Assembly: GCA_021846505.1 (NCBI GenBank)
Contig: JAJZWV010000023.1
Location: forward strand, 1 to 47,626
Length of the DNA: 47,626 nucleotides
From: Bacillota bacterium
GTDB lineage: Bacteria; Bacillota; Sulfobacillia; Sulfobacillales; JAIMBI01
Direction of reading: 5' to 3'
Positions 17,574 through 26,508 of the stretch are shown here, piece by piece (position 1 is the first letter of the stretch; the number at the start of each line of letters is the position of its first letter). The notes under the pieces are model-generated. The model was not told where the DNA came from. It made no database searches and saw only the letters and a program-made list of their open reading frames with translations. The position numbers and the translations under genes were made by a program.

Positions 17574-17627
17574 TCGCGATGCCTCCCTTGGCCCTGGGGT
17601 GGGCCAGTCTCTCCTGTCGGGCGGACG

Positions 17628-19517
17628 CTACAGCGCCGTGGCCGCGGGCTCGTCCCGCCCGGCAAACTGGCTCTCATACAAATCGCGATAGAATCCGCCC
17701 CGCTGCAGCAGCCCCTCGTGCGTGCCCTGCTCGATAATGCGGCCATGATGCATCACCAAGATGAGATCGGCCTCCCGTATGGTCGACAGGCGATGCGCGA
17801 TGACGAAGCTGGTGCGGCCCCGCATGAGGTTCGCCATCGCCTGCTGGATCGCCTGCTCGGTGCGGGTGTCCACGCTGCTGGTGGCTTCATCCAGGATGAG
17901 AATTGGCGGGTCGGCCACAAACGCCCGGGCAATGGTCAAGAGCTGCCGCTGCCCCGCCGAAATGTTGGACGCCTCTTCGTTCAGCACCGTATCATAGCCA
18001 TCCGGCAGTGTGCGGATGAAGTGATCCGCGTGGGCCGCCTCGGCCGCCGCCAGCACCTCGTCGGGGGTGGCTGAGGCCCGGCCGTAGGCGATGTTGTCGC
18101 GGATGGTGCCGTGAAACAGCCAGGTGTCCTGCAGCACCATGCCAAATAGCTGGCGCAGGCGGTGGCGGCTCAACGTTGACACATCGCGGCCATCCACCGA
18201 GATGTGCCCCTGCTGCACGTCGTAGAAGCGCATCAGGAGATTGACCAGGGTCGTCTTCCCAGCGCCCGTGGGCCCCACCACCGCCACCATGGCGCCGGCC
18301 GGCACCTCCACGCTGAGGTGCTCGATCAGGGGCTCCGCTTCCTGATAGCGGAAGCTCACGTCGACAAAGGCGACGGCACCGTCGGGGCGCTCAGCCTCTG
18401 CGGCCGCCACCGGGTCTGGCACCTCCTCGGGCTCGTCCAAAATCTCAAACACCCGCTCCGACGACGCCAGCGCCGACTGAATCACGTTGGAGATGCTGGA
18501 CAGCTGGGTGATAGGCTGAGTGAACTGCCGAGCGTACTGGATAAAGGCCTGGATGTCGCCAATGGGCATGGCGCCCCGCGCCACGAGCACCCCGCCAATG
18601 ACGGCCACCAGCACGTAGCCCAAGTTGCCGATGACGTTCATGAGCGGCATGATCATGCCGGTCACAAACTGCGCCTTCCAGGTGGACTCATACAGCTGGC
18701 CGTTGATGGCCTCAAACTGCTCGATGGAGCGGCGCTCATGCCCAAAGGCCTTGACGATGAGGTGCCCGGTGTACATTTCCTCGACGTGGCCGTTGAGCTG
18801 CCCGAGCCGCTGCTGGCGCGCGAGAAAGTAGCGCTGCGAGCGGGTGGCAATGCCTTTGGTCACCACGAACGAGAGCGGCAGCGTCAGCGCAATCACCAGC
18901 GTCAGCATCGGGCTGATGGTCATCATCATAATGACCACCCCGATAAACGTCACCACCGCGGTGATGGCCTGGGTCAAGCTTTGCTGCAGCGTCGAGCTGA
19001 TGTTGTCAAAGTCGTTCACAAACCGGCTCAGCACCTCGCCGTGCGGATGCGTGTCAAAGAAGCGCACCGGCAGCCGCGGCAGTTTCTCGGCCACTTGCTG
19101 GCGGATGGCAAACACGGTGCGCTGCGCCACGCCGGCCATGAAGTACTGCTGCACCCAGCTGAACGCTGCACTGAACACATACAGGAATGCCAAGTCGCCC
19201 AGCAGCCGCAGAATCTGGGGAAAGTTCACCCCGCCGCCCGGGACCCCGCGCAGCTTCGCCACCGCACCGGCAAACAGGTCCGTCGTGATGTTGCCCAAAA
19301 GCTTGGGGCTCAGCACGTTGAACACGGTCGACAGGATGGCTGCCGCCGCCACCACTGCCACCAGCGGCAGCGAGGGCCGGAAGTATGCCAAGAGCCGCAT
19401 CAGGGTGCCTCTCGCGTTTTTCGGCTTTTCCACCGGCATGGCGAACCCCATCGGGCCGCCAGCGCCAAAGCCGCCCGGCCGGCCGCCGGGCTCTCGGTCC
19501 CGTCCGTACGTGCTCAT
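17628..19517 (-). CDS. ABC exporter half-transporter, catalytic subunit (BmrD/TM288-like)
   Basis: A 629-residue fused membrane and ATPase subunit. A Gly-rich N-terminal tail of about 30 residues precedes six membrane helices (to about 330). The nucleotide-binding domain has Walker A GPTGAGKTT, an intact Q-loop (GMVLQDTW), signature SAGQRQ, Walker B with catalytic Glu (ILILDEATSSVD) and the switch His (IAHRLST). Compared with the partner subunit it carries the complete ATPase residues. The ATG at 19517 overlaps the partner's stop by 4 bases. Such heterodimers expel drugs, lipids or peptides; the substrate here is unknown. Confidence 0.93.
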   Translation of the reverse strand: MSTYGRDREPGGRPGGFGAGGPMGFAMPVEKPKNARGTLMRLLAYFRPSLPLVAVVAAAAILSTVFNVLSPKLLGNITTDLFAGAVAKLRGVPGGGVNFPQILRLLGDLAFLYVFSAAFSWVQQYFMAGVAQRTVFAIRQQVAEKLPRLPVRFFDTHPHGEVLSRFVNDFDNISSTLQQSLTQAITAVVTFIGVVIMMMTISPMLTLVIALTLPLSFVVTKGIATRSQRYFLARQQRLGQLNGHVEEMYTGHLIVKAFGHERRSIEQFEAINGQLYESTWKAQFVTGMIMPLMNVIGNLGYVLVAVIGGVLVARGAMPIGDIQAFIQYARQFTQPITQLSSISNVIQSALASSERVFEILDEPEEVPDPVAAAEAERPDGAVAFVDVSFRYQEAEPLIEHLSVEVPAGAMVAVVGPTGAGKTTLVNLLMRFYDVQQGHISVDGRDVSTLSRHRLRQLFGMVLQDTWLFHGTIRDNIAYGRASATPDEVLAAAEAAHADHFIRTLPDGYDTVLNEEASNISAGQRQLLTIARAFVADPPILILDEATSSVDTRTEQAIQQAMANLMRGRTSFVIAHRLSTIREADLILVMHHGRIIEQGTHEGLLQRGGFYRDLYESQFAGRDEPAATAL

Positions 19518-21247
19518 GCGGATTCTTCCGGGGACAGCTGCGACGCGACAATTTCGCGATACACCGGCGAGGACCGCATCAAGTCGGCGTGGCGGCCCGC
19601 GCCCGCCACGCGGCCGTCATCCAGGACGATGATTTGGTCCGCATCTCGCACCGTGCTGACTCGCTGAGCGACGAGAATCACGGTGGCGCCGCGCACCTCG
19701 CGGTACAGCGCCTGGCGCAGCTTGGCGTCGGTCTGGTAGTCCAGCGCCGAAAAGCAGTCGTCAAACAGATAAATCGGCACCCGGCGCGCCAGCGCGCGGG
19801 CGATGGCCAGGCGCTGCTTTTGGCCGCCGGACAAGTTGGCGCCCCCCTGCTGGATGGCCGTGTCGAAGCCCGCAAGCATCTGGTCAATAAACTCCGTGGC
19901 TTGGGCGGTTCGGGCCGCCCGCCGCACGGCCTCGCGGTCGGCCGCCACGTCGCCGTATCGGATGTTGTCCGCCACACTGCCCGTGAACAAGACGGCCCGC
20001 GACGGCACATAGCCGATTTCTGCCCTGAGCGCCGCCTGGGTCCACTGCCGAATGTCCAAGCCCCCCACCGCCACTTGGCCGGCGGTCACGTCATAAAACC
20101 GCATGATGAGGTTCACCAGCGTGGATTTGCCGGCGCCCGTGCCCCCGATAATCGCGGTGGTTTCCCCCGCCCGCGCCGTGAACGTGACGTCAGAAAGGGC
20201 CGGCGCCTCGGCGCCGGGATAGGAGAAGGTCACGTGCTCAAAGGTGATTTGCCCGCGCTCGCCGGCGGGCGGCCCCACCTGGCCCGCCGGCGGGTCGCTG
20301 ATATCGGTCTCCATCTCCAGCACTTCGTTGATGCGCAGCGCCGACGCCTGGCCGCGCGGGATCATGAACATCATCATGGACACCATCATGACGGCAAACA
20401 TGATTTGCATGACGTACTGGATGAACGCCATCAGCTGGCCAATCTGGAGGGTGCCGGCATTAATTTCGAGCCCGCCAAACCACACCACCGCCACCACCGA
20501 CAAGTTCATCACCAGCATCACGGCAGGCATGAGCAGCGCCATCAGCTGGAACACCGCGATGGACGTGTCCGTCAGGTCCTGGTTGGCGCCGCGGAAGCGA
20601 TCCACTTCGTAGGGCGTGCGGTTGAACGCCCGGATGACGCGCATCCCGGTCAAGCTTTCCCTTAGCACCCGGTTCAGCACGTCCACCTTGGCTTGGATAG
20701 ACCGGAACAGCGCGAGCCCGCTGCCCATGACCAGATAGATGATGCCGGCCATCACGGGGAGCGAAACCAGCACAATCCAGGTGAGGCGGGCGTCGGTGTA
20801 CATTGCGAGGATAATCCCGCCGAGGGCGGTCAGCGGTGCCATCACCACCATGCGCAGGATCATGCTCACCAGCTGCTGCACCTGCATGACATCGTTGGTG
20901 GTGCGCACAATCAGGGAGCTGGTGCCCACCTGGTCAAATTCTCTCAGAGCAAATGCACCCACATGCCGAAACAGCCGGCTGCGCAGGCGCTGCCCAAACC
21001 CCGCCATCGCGTGGGCGCTGTACAAGCTGGCAAGCACGGCGGCCACGCCGCCGGCCAGCGTCACCGCCAGCATGACGGCTCCCACGCGCACGATGTAGCC
21101 GATGTGCCCGGTGATGACGCCCTTGTCCACGATATTGGCCATCAGGGTGGGCAGGTACAGCGTGGACATGGTCTGCAAGAACGTCAGACCCAGCACCCAC
21201 ACCACGCGCCACCGGTCCGGGGCCAGAAACCTCCACAGCTTCAGCAT
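19514..21247 (-). CDS. ABC exporter half-transporter, degenerate-site subunit (BmrC/TM287-like)
   Basis: A 577-residue fused membrane and ATPase subunit. Walker A GGTGAGKS (368-375) and LSGGQ (472-476) are intact, but three catalytic positions are changed: Q-loop Gln to Ser416 (GYVPS), Walker B Glu to Asp497 (YLFDDCFSALD) and switch His to Gln (VAQRVST). This is the known pattern of the non-hydrolysing site in heterodimeric exporters such as TM287/288 and BmrCD. ATG 21247 follows GGGAGGAGC. It is the first gene of the operon that runs through the aminotransferase. Confidence 0.93.
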   Translation of the reverse strand: MLKLWRFLAPDRWRVVWVLGLTFLQTMSTLYLPTLMANIVDKGVITGHIGYIVRVGAVMLAVTLAGGVAAVLASLYSAHAMAGFGQRLRSRLFRHVGAFALREFDQVGTSSLIVRTTNDVMQVQQLVSMILRMVVMAPLTALGGIILAMYTDARLTWIVLVSLPVMAGIIYLVMGSGLALFRSIQAKVDVLNRVLRESLTGMRVIRAFNRTPYEVDRFRGANQDLTDTSIAVFQLMALLMPAVMLVMNLSVVAVVWFGGLEINAGTLQIGQLMAFIQYVMQIMFAVMMVSMMMFMIPRGQASALRINEVLEMETDISDPPAGQVGPPAGERGQITFEHVTFSYPGAEAPALSDVTFTARAGETTAIIGGTGAGKSTLVNLIMRFYDVTAGQVAVGGLDIRQWTQAALRAEIGYVPSRAVLFTGSVADNIRYGDVAADREAVRRAARTAQATEFIDQMLAGFDTAIQQGGANLSGGQKQRLAIARALARRVPIYLFDDCFSALDYQTDAKLRQALYREVRGATVILVAQRVSTVRDADQIIVLDDGRVAGAGRHADLMRSSPVYREIVASQLSPEESA

Positions 21248-21299
21248 GCGGCCGCTCCTCCCGCTCTCACCGCCGACACGGCGGCCTCACTAGGTATTT

Positions 21300-21328
21300 A
21301 TTATACTTGATATTTCACGTGGGGCTAA
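21300..21328 (-). promoter_or_regulatory. Probable promoter of the ABC exporter operon
   Basis: Read on the minus strand, a consensus -10 box TATAAT (21300-21305) is preceded at 17 bases by TTAGCC (21323-21328), a weak -35. The surround is unusually AT-rich for the window. A 5-bp stem-loop (CCGCC-GTGTC-GGCGG, 21270-21284) lies in the leader before the ribosome binding site. Confidence 0.55.
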
Positions 21329-21506
21329 CTGTTGGTGTCGAGCGATGTAGATGACGTAGAAGGGAAGCCGCCAACTGGCGTTTCCGGGGTGAGCCGTCTC
21401 GCCGCCGGGCCATCGGGCACGGCCACCGGATTCTTGACGCCGGCGGCTCGCTGTGGTGTCTTGTCAAGATAGCCGGCGGCCGGCATGGCCAGCGAGGAGG
21501 GCGCGC

Positions 21507-23297
21507 ATGGCTCTGGACATCGCCGTTGCCATCTTGGCCGTCACCATGGTGCTGTTTATCACCAACTGGGTCCGCATCGACGTGGTGGGCCTCATCGCGC
21601 TGGCGCTGGTGGGCATCTTTGGCCTAGTCCCGCTGGGCCAGCTGTTTTCTGGCTTCAGCTCCTACGCGGCCATTATCATCGGCGCGATGTTTGCGCTGGG
21701 AGAGGGGCTTCGACAGTCAGGCGTCACCGACCTGATGGCCAGCTACTTAGAAAGGGTGGGCCAGCGCGGCGAAAAGTCTCTCTTAAGCGCGCTGCTGATT
21801 CTTCCGCCGGCCCCGTCGGCCTTCATCTCGGACGTGGGCTTGATGGGAATTTTTCTGCCCACCATGGTCCGCCTGCGCAATGACCTGAAGGTGTCGCTGC
21901 ACCGCCTCCTGATGCCGCTAGCCATCTCGATTGCACTGGGTGGGCTCCTGACCATGATTGGCTCGGCTGGCCAAATTATTGCCAACACCGACTTGGCGGC
22001 CCACCACCTGGCGCCCCTCCCCCTGTTCGCCATCACCCCCATCGGCGTCACCCTCGTGATCGCCGGCTACTTTGCCATGCGGTGGTGGGGGGCCAATCAC
22101 CTGCCGGCCACGGGGTCGTCTGCGGAGTTTGCCTCGGACTACGCGCAGGTAAAATCCTATATGACCGAAATCCAGGTGCAGCCCCACTCGCGGCTCATCG
22201 GGACGCCGCTCAGCGACGTCGACTACTTTCGCCAGCACCACGTGAGCGTCGTGCGGGTGATTCATCCGGACCACACCCAGATCGTGTCCCCCGGGCCGCG
22301 CGACACGCTCGGGGCCCACGACCGGGTGGTGGTGCAAGGTGACCCGGATGCCATCGTCGGCCTCAGCGAGGACCATGGCCTGCATGTCGTGGGAACCGTG
22401 GCCGACCGCATTCGCCTCCGGCAAGGCCACGCCCGCGTCGTGGAGCTGCTGGTGCCCAGCGGCTCCCGCCTGTCCCGCCACACCCTCGCCGAGCTTGATC
22501 TCCGCCGCCGATATGAGGTGAGCGTGCTGGCCGTGCTGCGCCAGGGCGTCACGCGGATGACGAGCCTCGCCACGCTCAGACTGCGCGCGGGCGACGTGTT
22601 GCTGGTCCAAGGGCGCGAGGACGCCATCAGCCGCCTGCAGCTGTCGGACGACATTGTCGTGCTGGCCGAGCGCGAGCGCCCCACTCCGCGAGCCACCTGG
22701 CATCCCCTGGTGGCGGGCGGGGTGGTGCTGGCCGTGCTGGCGCTGGCCGCCTTTAACTTTCTCAATATTGAGGTGGCGGCCGTTGCCGGCGTGGGGGTGC
22801 TGGTGCTGACCCGCATCGTCACGCCGGACCAAATTTACCGGGCCATCGACTGGCGCATCATCATCCTGATTGGCGGCATCACCCCCCTGTCCATCGCGCT
22901 CAACGACACGGGATTTACGGCGGCCATTTCCCACTCGATGCTCGCGGCGTTTGGGCCCTTGGGGCCCTACGCGGTCGGCGCGGCGTTCTATTGGCTCGCA
23001 GCCTTTTTGACCCAGGTGATCAGCAACGTCGCGGCCGCGCTGGTGCTGGCACCGCTGGCCCTCACCATCGCCCACACCAACCTGTGGTCGCCGTATCCAC
23101 TGCTGCTCATGATGGCGGTGGCGCTCTCCGCCGCGCCCATCACTCCGCTGGCCAACAAAGTGTTCCTGATGGCCATGGGGCCAGGGCAGTATCGGTATCA
23201 GGACTTTCTCCGGGTGGGCATCCCTATCTCTCTTTTGATGTTTGTCATCACCATCGTGCTGGTGCCCTTCATGTTCCCGTTCATCGTGGCCCACTGA
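21507..23297 (+). CDS. SLC13/DASS-type anion carrier with two RCK_C (TrkA-C) domains
   Basis: A 596-residue membrane protein. Two blocks of membrane segments (about 1-200 and 400-596) flank a cytoplasmic insert with two RCK_C-like domains (about 215-300, SRLIGTPLSDVDYFRQHHVS; about 305-395, VVELLVPSGSRLSRHTLAEL). This is the layout of bacterial YbiR/SdcS-like SLC13 relatives that carry sulfate or dicarboxylates; the RCK_C domains may bind a nucleotide ligand. ATG 21507 follows GAGGAGG by 6 nt; the longer open frame upstream lacks a ribosome binding site. It is divergent from the ABC operon across 259 bases. Confidence 0.87.
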   Translation: MALDIAVAILAVTMVLFITNWVRIDVVGLIALALVGIFGLVPLGQLFSGFSSYAAIIIGAMFALGEGLRQSGVTDLMASYLERVGQRGEKSLLSALLILPPAPSAFISDVGLMGIFLPTMVRLRNDLKVSLHRLLMPLAISIALGGLLTMIGSAGQIIANTDLAAHHLAPLPLFAITPIGVTLVIAGYFAMRWWGANHLPATGSSAEFASDYAQVKSYMTEIQVQPHSRLIGTPLSDVDYFRQHHVSVVRVIHPDHTQIVSPGPRDTLGAHDRVVVQGDPDAIVGLSEDHGLHVVGTVADRIRLRQGHARVVELLVPSGSRLSRHTLAELDLRRRYEVSVLAVLRQGVTRMTSLATLRLRAGDVLLVQGREDAISRLQLSDDIVVLAERERPTPRATWHPLVAGGVVLAVLALAAFNFLNIEVAAVAGVGVLVLTRIVTPDQIYRAIDWRIIILIGGITPLSIALNDTGFTAAISHSMLAAFGPLGPYAVGAAFYWLAAFLTQVISNVAAALVLAPLALTIAHTNLWSPYPLLLMMAVALSAAPITPLANKVFLMAMGPGQYRYQDFLRVGIPISLLMFVITIVLVPFMFPFIVAH

Positions 23298-23316
23298 TGC
23301 ACGCCACGGGCCGCTG

Positions 23317-23970
23317 ATGGCGCAGGAGTTCAGCCGCGAGGCCGCGGTGGAGCAGGTGGTGCAGCGCTCGCGCTTCATCGGGTGCGCCGTGCGCCTCCTG
23401 CATCCCCCCGGGGAGCTGGATGATGCGCCGCTGGCCCGCGTCCGGCAGGAGTTTCCCGGCGCCAGCCACTACTGCTGGGCCTACCGCTGGGAGGCCGGTC
23501 AGGAGCGTGCGGAGGACGCCGGTGAGCCGCGTGGGACGGCGGGCCTCCCCATCTTGTCCGTACTCCAGCGGGAGCAGCTGATTCATGCCCTGGTGGTGGT
23601 GGTGCGCTACTTCGGCGGCGTCAAGCTAGGGCGAGCGGGCTTGTTCCGGGCCTATCACGACGCGGCGCTGGCCGCCGCCGCCGCGGCCCATCCCGAGCCG
23701 CTGGTGCCCGTCACCCGCGTGCGGCTCACGTGCGCGTATCCCGCGTTTGATGCGGTGCGCCGCTGGCTGGAGGACCTTTACAGGGCCACCCGACTCGAAA
23801 GGCCCTCGTTTATCTTTGGTGAGGCCGTGCACTGGACGGGCCTGCTGCCGGCCGGCGCGCTGGAGGCGGCCGCGCCGCTGTGGGAGCGGTGGCACGGCCA
23901 GGTGGAGTGGGCGGTGGAGTCCGAGGCGCTAGCGGTGTGGCCTCGGGCCGACGCGGCGCCACCCGCATAG
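23317..23970 (+). CDS. yigZ: YigZ/IMPACT family protein
   Basis: A 217-residue protein of the UPF0029/IMPACT family. The signature YFGGVKLGRAGLFRAYHDA lies near residues 100-118, SRFIG near the N-terminus, and a C-terminal DUF1949-like domain of about 80 residues is present. Bacterial YigZ is conserved but of unclear function; the eukaryotic relative regulates a translation kinase. ATG 23317 is 19 bases after the carrier stop and has only a weak ribosome binding site, suggesting translation by readthrough of ribosomes from the gene before. A six-codon mini-frame starts at 23297 in between. Confidence 0.88.
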   Translation: MAQEFSREAAVEQVVQRSRFIGCAVRLLHPPGELDDAPLARVRQEFPGASHYCWAYRWEAGQERAEDAGEPRGTAGLPILSVLQREQLIHALVVVVRYFGGVKLGRAGLFRAYHDAALAAAAAAHPEPLVPVTRVRLTCAYPAFDAVRRWLEDLYRATRLERPSFIFGEAVHWTGLLPAGALEAAAPLWERWHGQVEWAVESEALAVWPRADAAPPA

Positions 23971-24061
23971 GCGGCCCGAAGCGGCTTCCCTCGACCGGCG
24001 GCCGAGACGTCCTGCGCCATCGGTGAGAGAATGAGCCCAAGAGGCAGAGAGGGGCAGTGCT

Positions 24062-25231
24062 ATGAGCGACTTTGATCAACTGGTCGAGCGGCGCGGCACG
24101 GACTCAGTCAAGTGGGATGAGCTGGCCCAGAAATTTGGCCGAGCCGATGTGATTCCCATGTGGGTCAGCGACATGGATTTCCCCACCTACCCCGCCATAC
24201 AGCGGGCGCTGGCGGAGCGCGCGCAGCACCCGCTGTATGGGTACACGCTGAAGCCCCCCGACTACGGGGCCGTCGTGTTGGGGTGGCTCAAGCGCCGCCA
24301 GGGGTGGGAGCCGGACGCCGACGCGCTGGTGCATGTGAATGGGGTCGTGCGCGGGCTCGCGACCGCCGTCGCCTGCTTCACCCAGCCGGGCGATGCGGTG
24401 CTGGTGCTGTCGCCCACCTATCATCCGTTTCGCGCCATTGCCGAGCACCAGGGGCGCCGCCTCGTCGAAGTGCCCCTCGCTTGGGATGGGCGCCGCTTCG
24501 TCATTGACTTTGACGCCGTGCGGCAGGCGGTGGCATCCACCCGCGTCCCCGCCGCGATTTTGTGCAGTCCCCACAACCCGGTGGGCCGGGTGTGGGAGCG
24601 CGGCGAACTGCTGCAGCTGGGGCAGCTGCTGCTGGATCACGGGGTGCTGGTGCTGTCCGACGAGGTGCACAGCGACCTGATTTACCCGGAGTATCGCCAC
24701 ATTCCGTTTGCCAGCCTGTCGCCGGAGTTTGCCGCCAACTCGGTCACGTTTATGGCCGCCAGCAAGACGTTTGGGCTGGCTGGCTTGCAAACCTCGGTGG
24801 CGATTATTCCTTCGCCCACCTGGCGGGAGCCATTCGCAGCCATGCAGGACGCACTGGGGTCCGGCCTGGTCAACACCTTTGGCATCACCGCCACAATGGC
24901 GGCCTTTCGCGATGGGGACGGGTGGGTAGACGCCTTGATGGCGTACTTGGCCGCGTCGCGCGACCTGATGCTGCAGTACTTTGCCGAGCACATTCCGGCC
25001 ATTCGCCCGGTGCGCCCCGAGGGCACGTATTTGGCGTGGCTGGACTGCCGCGGGCTCTCGCTCGCGGACGACGCCCTGCCTCGATGGTTCCTGGACCGCG
25101 CGGGGGTGGCGCTCACCGATGGCCGGGACTTTGGCGAGCAGGGCCGCGGCTTCCAGCGCATGAATCTCGCCATGCCGCGGCCGGTGCTGCACGAGGCGTT
25201 CGGTAAAATCGCGGCGGCCGCGCAAGCTTAG
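24062..25231 (+). CDS. patB: PatB/MalY-type PLP C-S lyase (cystathionine beta-lyase family)
   Basis: A 389-residue fold-type I PLP enzyme. Lys235 in AASKTFGLAGLQ forms the aldimine, Asp200 (SDEVHSDLIYP) and Asn172 (PHNPVGRVW) hold the cofactor, and MWVSDMDFP at 33-41 is typical of PatB/MalY. The family splits cystathionine or cysteine S-conjugates into a thiol, pyruvate and ammonia, and in Bacillus takes part in methionine biosynthesis or thiol release. ATG 24062 follows GAGAGGGG by about 8 nt. Its TAG stop interlocks with the TAA of the convergent alpha-galactosidase gene (TTAG, 25228-25231). Confidence 0.9.
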   Translation: MSDFDQLVERRGTDSVKWDELAQKFGRADVIPMWVSDMDFPTYPAIQRALAERAQHPLYGYTLKPPDYGAVVLGWLKRRQGWEPDADALVHVNGVVRGLATAVACFTQPGDAVLVLSPTYHPFRAIAEHQGRRLVEVPLAWDGRRFVIDFDAVRQAVASTRVPAAILCSPHNPVGRVWERGELLQLGQLLLDHGVLVLSDEVHSDLIYPEYRHIPFASLSPEFAANSVTFMAASKTFGLAGLQTSVAIIPSPTWREPFAAMQDALGSGLVNTFGITATMAAFRDGDGWVDALMAYLAASRDLMLQYFAEHIPAIRPVRPEGTYLAWLDCRGLSLADDALPRWFLDRAGVALTDGRDFGEQGRGFQRMNLAMPRPVLHEAFGKIAAAAQA

Positions 25232-26346
25232 CCGGCGGCCACGCGCCACACCTTGGCTTGGTGCGGCTCCAGGTGGACCGGCCCCACGCGCTCGCGGGCG
25301 CCGGTCCACACGTCTATGGCTGGCCCCGCCGCCGACACGTGCTCTTGGGGCGCTGTGTCTTTTGCGCCATCGGTCTGGTTGAACACGGCCACCGCCTGCC
25401 CACCATCCGCCAGCGGCTTCGCCAGCACGTGCACGCCGCCTTCCTGCCACACGCGCCGCGCCTGCTGACCCAGCGGATCCTGGTTGATGGCGATGAGCTG
25501 CCGGTTGCCGACAATGGCCAGCGTCTCGGCCGACACCCCGCGAAGATCGCACCCCAGCAGCAGCGGCGCGGCCATCATGCACCACAGGGCAAAGTGGGTG
25601 CGATATTCGACAGCCGTCATACCGCCGTTGCCCACTTCCAGCATGTCGGGGTCGTTGAAGCCGCCCGGCCCAGCGAACGGGTCCAGCACCACGTTGCGCT
25701 CAAAGATAGCTAGCATGTCCTGCGTGCCGCGATGGGCGTCGCGGTGATAGGTGTCCATAATGTCGGGGGTCGTGCGCCACAGGTGCCCCACGCCCCGCGC
25801 CCACTCCCAGGGCTCGCCATGCCCCCAGCTGCACATCGACAGGACAACGGGCCGGCCGGTGGCCACCAGCGCGTCCGACATGCGGCCGTAGAGAATTTGC
25901 GCCACCTCGCGCTCGCTCGCTCCCGGAAAGTCTTCGAACGGCACGTGGCACCAGTCGTGCTTCAGGTAGTCGATGCCCCAGCGGGCAAACGTGTCGGCGT
26001 CCTGCCGCTCATGGCCGTAGCTGGCCGGCAGGCCCCCACAGGTTTTCCGGCCGCAGTCGGAGTAGAGGCCGAGCTTCAGACCCATGCCATGCGCGCGGTC
26101 CGCCAGGCGCTTAATGCCCCCGGGAAACCGCTGAGGGTCCGGCACCAGCGCGCCGGCCGCGCTGCGCTCGGGCGCCATCCAGCCATCGTCGATGTTTAGG
26201 TGCACATACCCGAGCTCCGCCAGGCCCGTCGACACCAGCGCGTCCATGGTTTCGTCAATCAGGGCTTCGCTGATGTCCATCCCAAATCGGTTCCAGGTGT
26301 TGAACCCCATCGGCGGCGTGGGCGCCAGTGTGAAATCAATGGGCAT
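25228..26346 (-). CDS. GH27 alpha-galactosidase
   Basis: A 372-residue cytoplasmic glycosidase without signal peptide. Family 27 landmarks are TPPMGFNTWNRFG (10-22), the nucleophile Asp131 in DYLKHDWCH, and the acid/base Asp234 in FNDPDMLEVGN; the C-terminal beta domain follows. It removes alpha-galactosyl groups from oligosaccharides such as melibiose or raffinose; alpha-N-acetylgalactosaminidase activity is possible within the family. ATG 26346 is chosen because GAGGGG ends 6 nt before it; the next ATG upstream (26352) lies directly on that motif. The binding-protein gene 163 bases upstream on the same strand suggests that imported sugars are its substrate. Confidence 0.92.
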   Translation of the reverse strand: MPIDFTLAPTPPMGFNTWNRFGMDISEALIDETMDALVSTGLAELGYVHLNIDDGWMAPERSAAGALVPDPQRFPGGIKRLADRAHGMGLKLGLYSDCGRKTCGGLPASYGHERQDADTFARWGIDYLKHDWCHVPFEDFPGASEREVAQILYGRMSDALVATGRPVVLSMCSWGHGEPWEWARGVGHLWRTTPDIMDTYHRDAHRGTQDMLAIFERNVVLDPFAGPGGFNDPDMLEVGNGGMTAVEYRTHFALWCMMAAPLLLGCDLRGVSAETLAIVGNRQLIAINQDPLGQQARRVWQEGGVHVLAKPLADGGQAVAVFNQTDGAKDTAPQEHVSAAGPAIDVWTGARERVGPVHLEPHQAKVWRVAAG

Positions 26347-26376
26347 GTGCATCCCCTCTCGCAAACGCATTGACGT

Positions 26377-26406
26377 GAACCCCACACCCTCGGGGGCGCG
26401 GGGTTC
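26377..26406. other. Stem-loop between binding-protein and alpha-galactosidase genes
   Basis: A perfect 7-bp inverted repeat (GAACCCC 26377-26383, GGGGTTC 26400-26406) with a 16-nt loop. It lies 30 bases before the alpha-galactosidase start. No T-run follows, so it could be an mRNA processing or stability element that separates expression of the two genes. Confidence 0.45.
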
Positions 26407-26508
26407 AGCATGGCGCTCTTTTGGGCCAAGGTCAAAAGGGAGCACCGGGTCTGCCCGCGCAAGGTAGCGGAGCCAGCCCGAAGGCCGACTCCGCCGCTTG
26501 GGGGACAC

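Noticed and set aside
18204-19667. 487-codon plus-strand frame
   Set aside because: Antisense to two clear ABC transporter genes; His- and Arg-rich translation is an artefact of GC-rich third positions.
24104-25585. 493-codon minus-strand frame
   Set aside because: Antisense to the PatB gene, which has all PLP residues; no domain in the opposite frame.
26347-26508. N-terminal extension of the alpha-galactosidase to 26508
   Set aside because: Residues before the chosen Met are not family-like, and a ribosome binding site stands just before ATG 26346.
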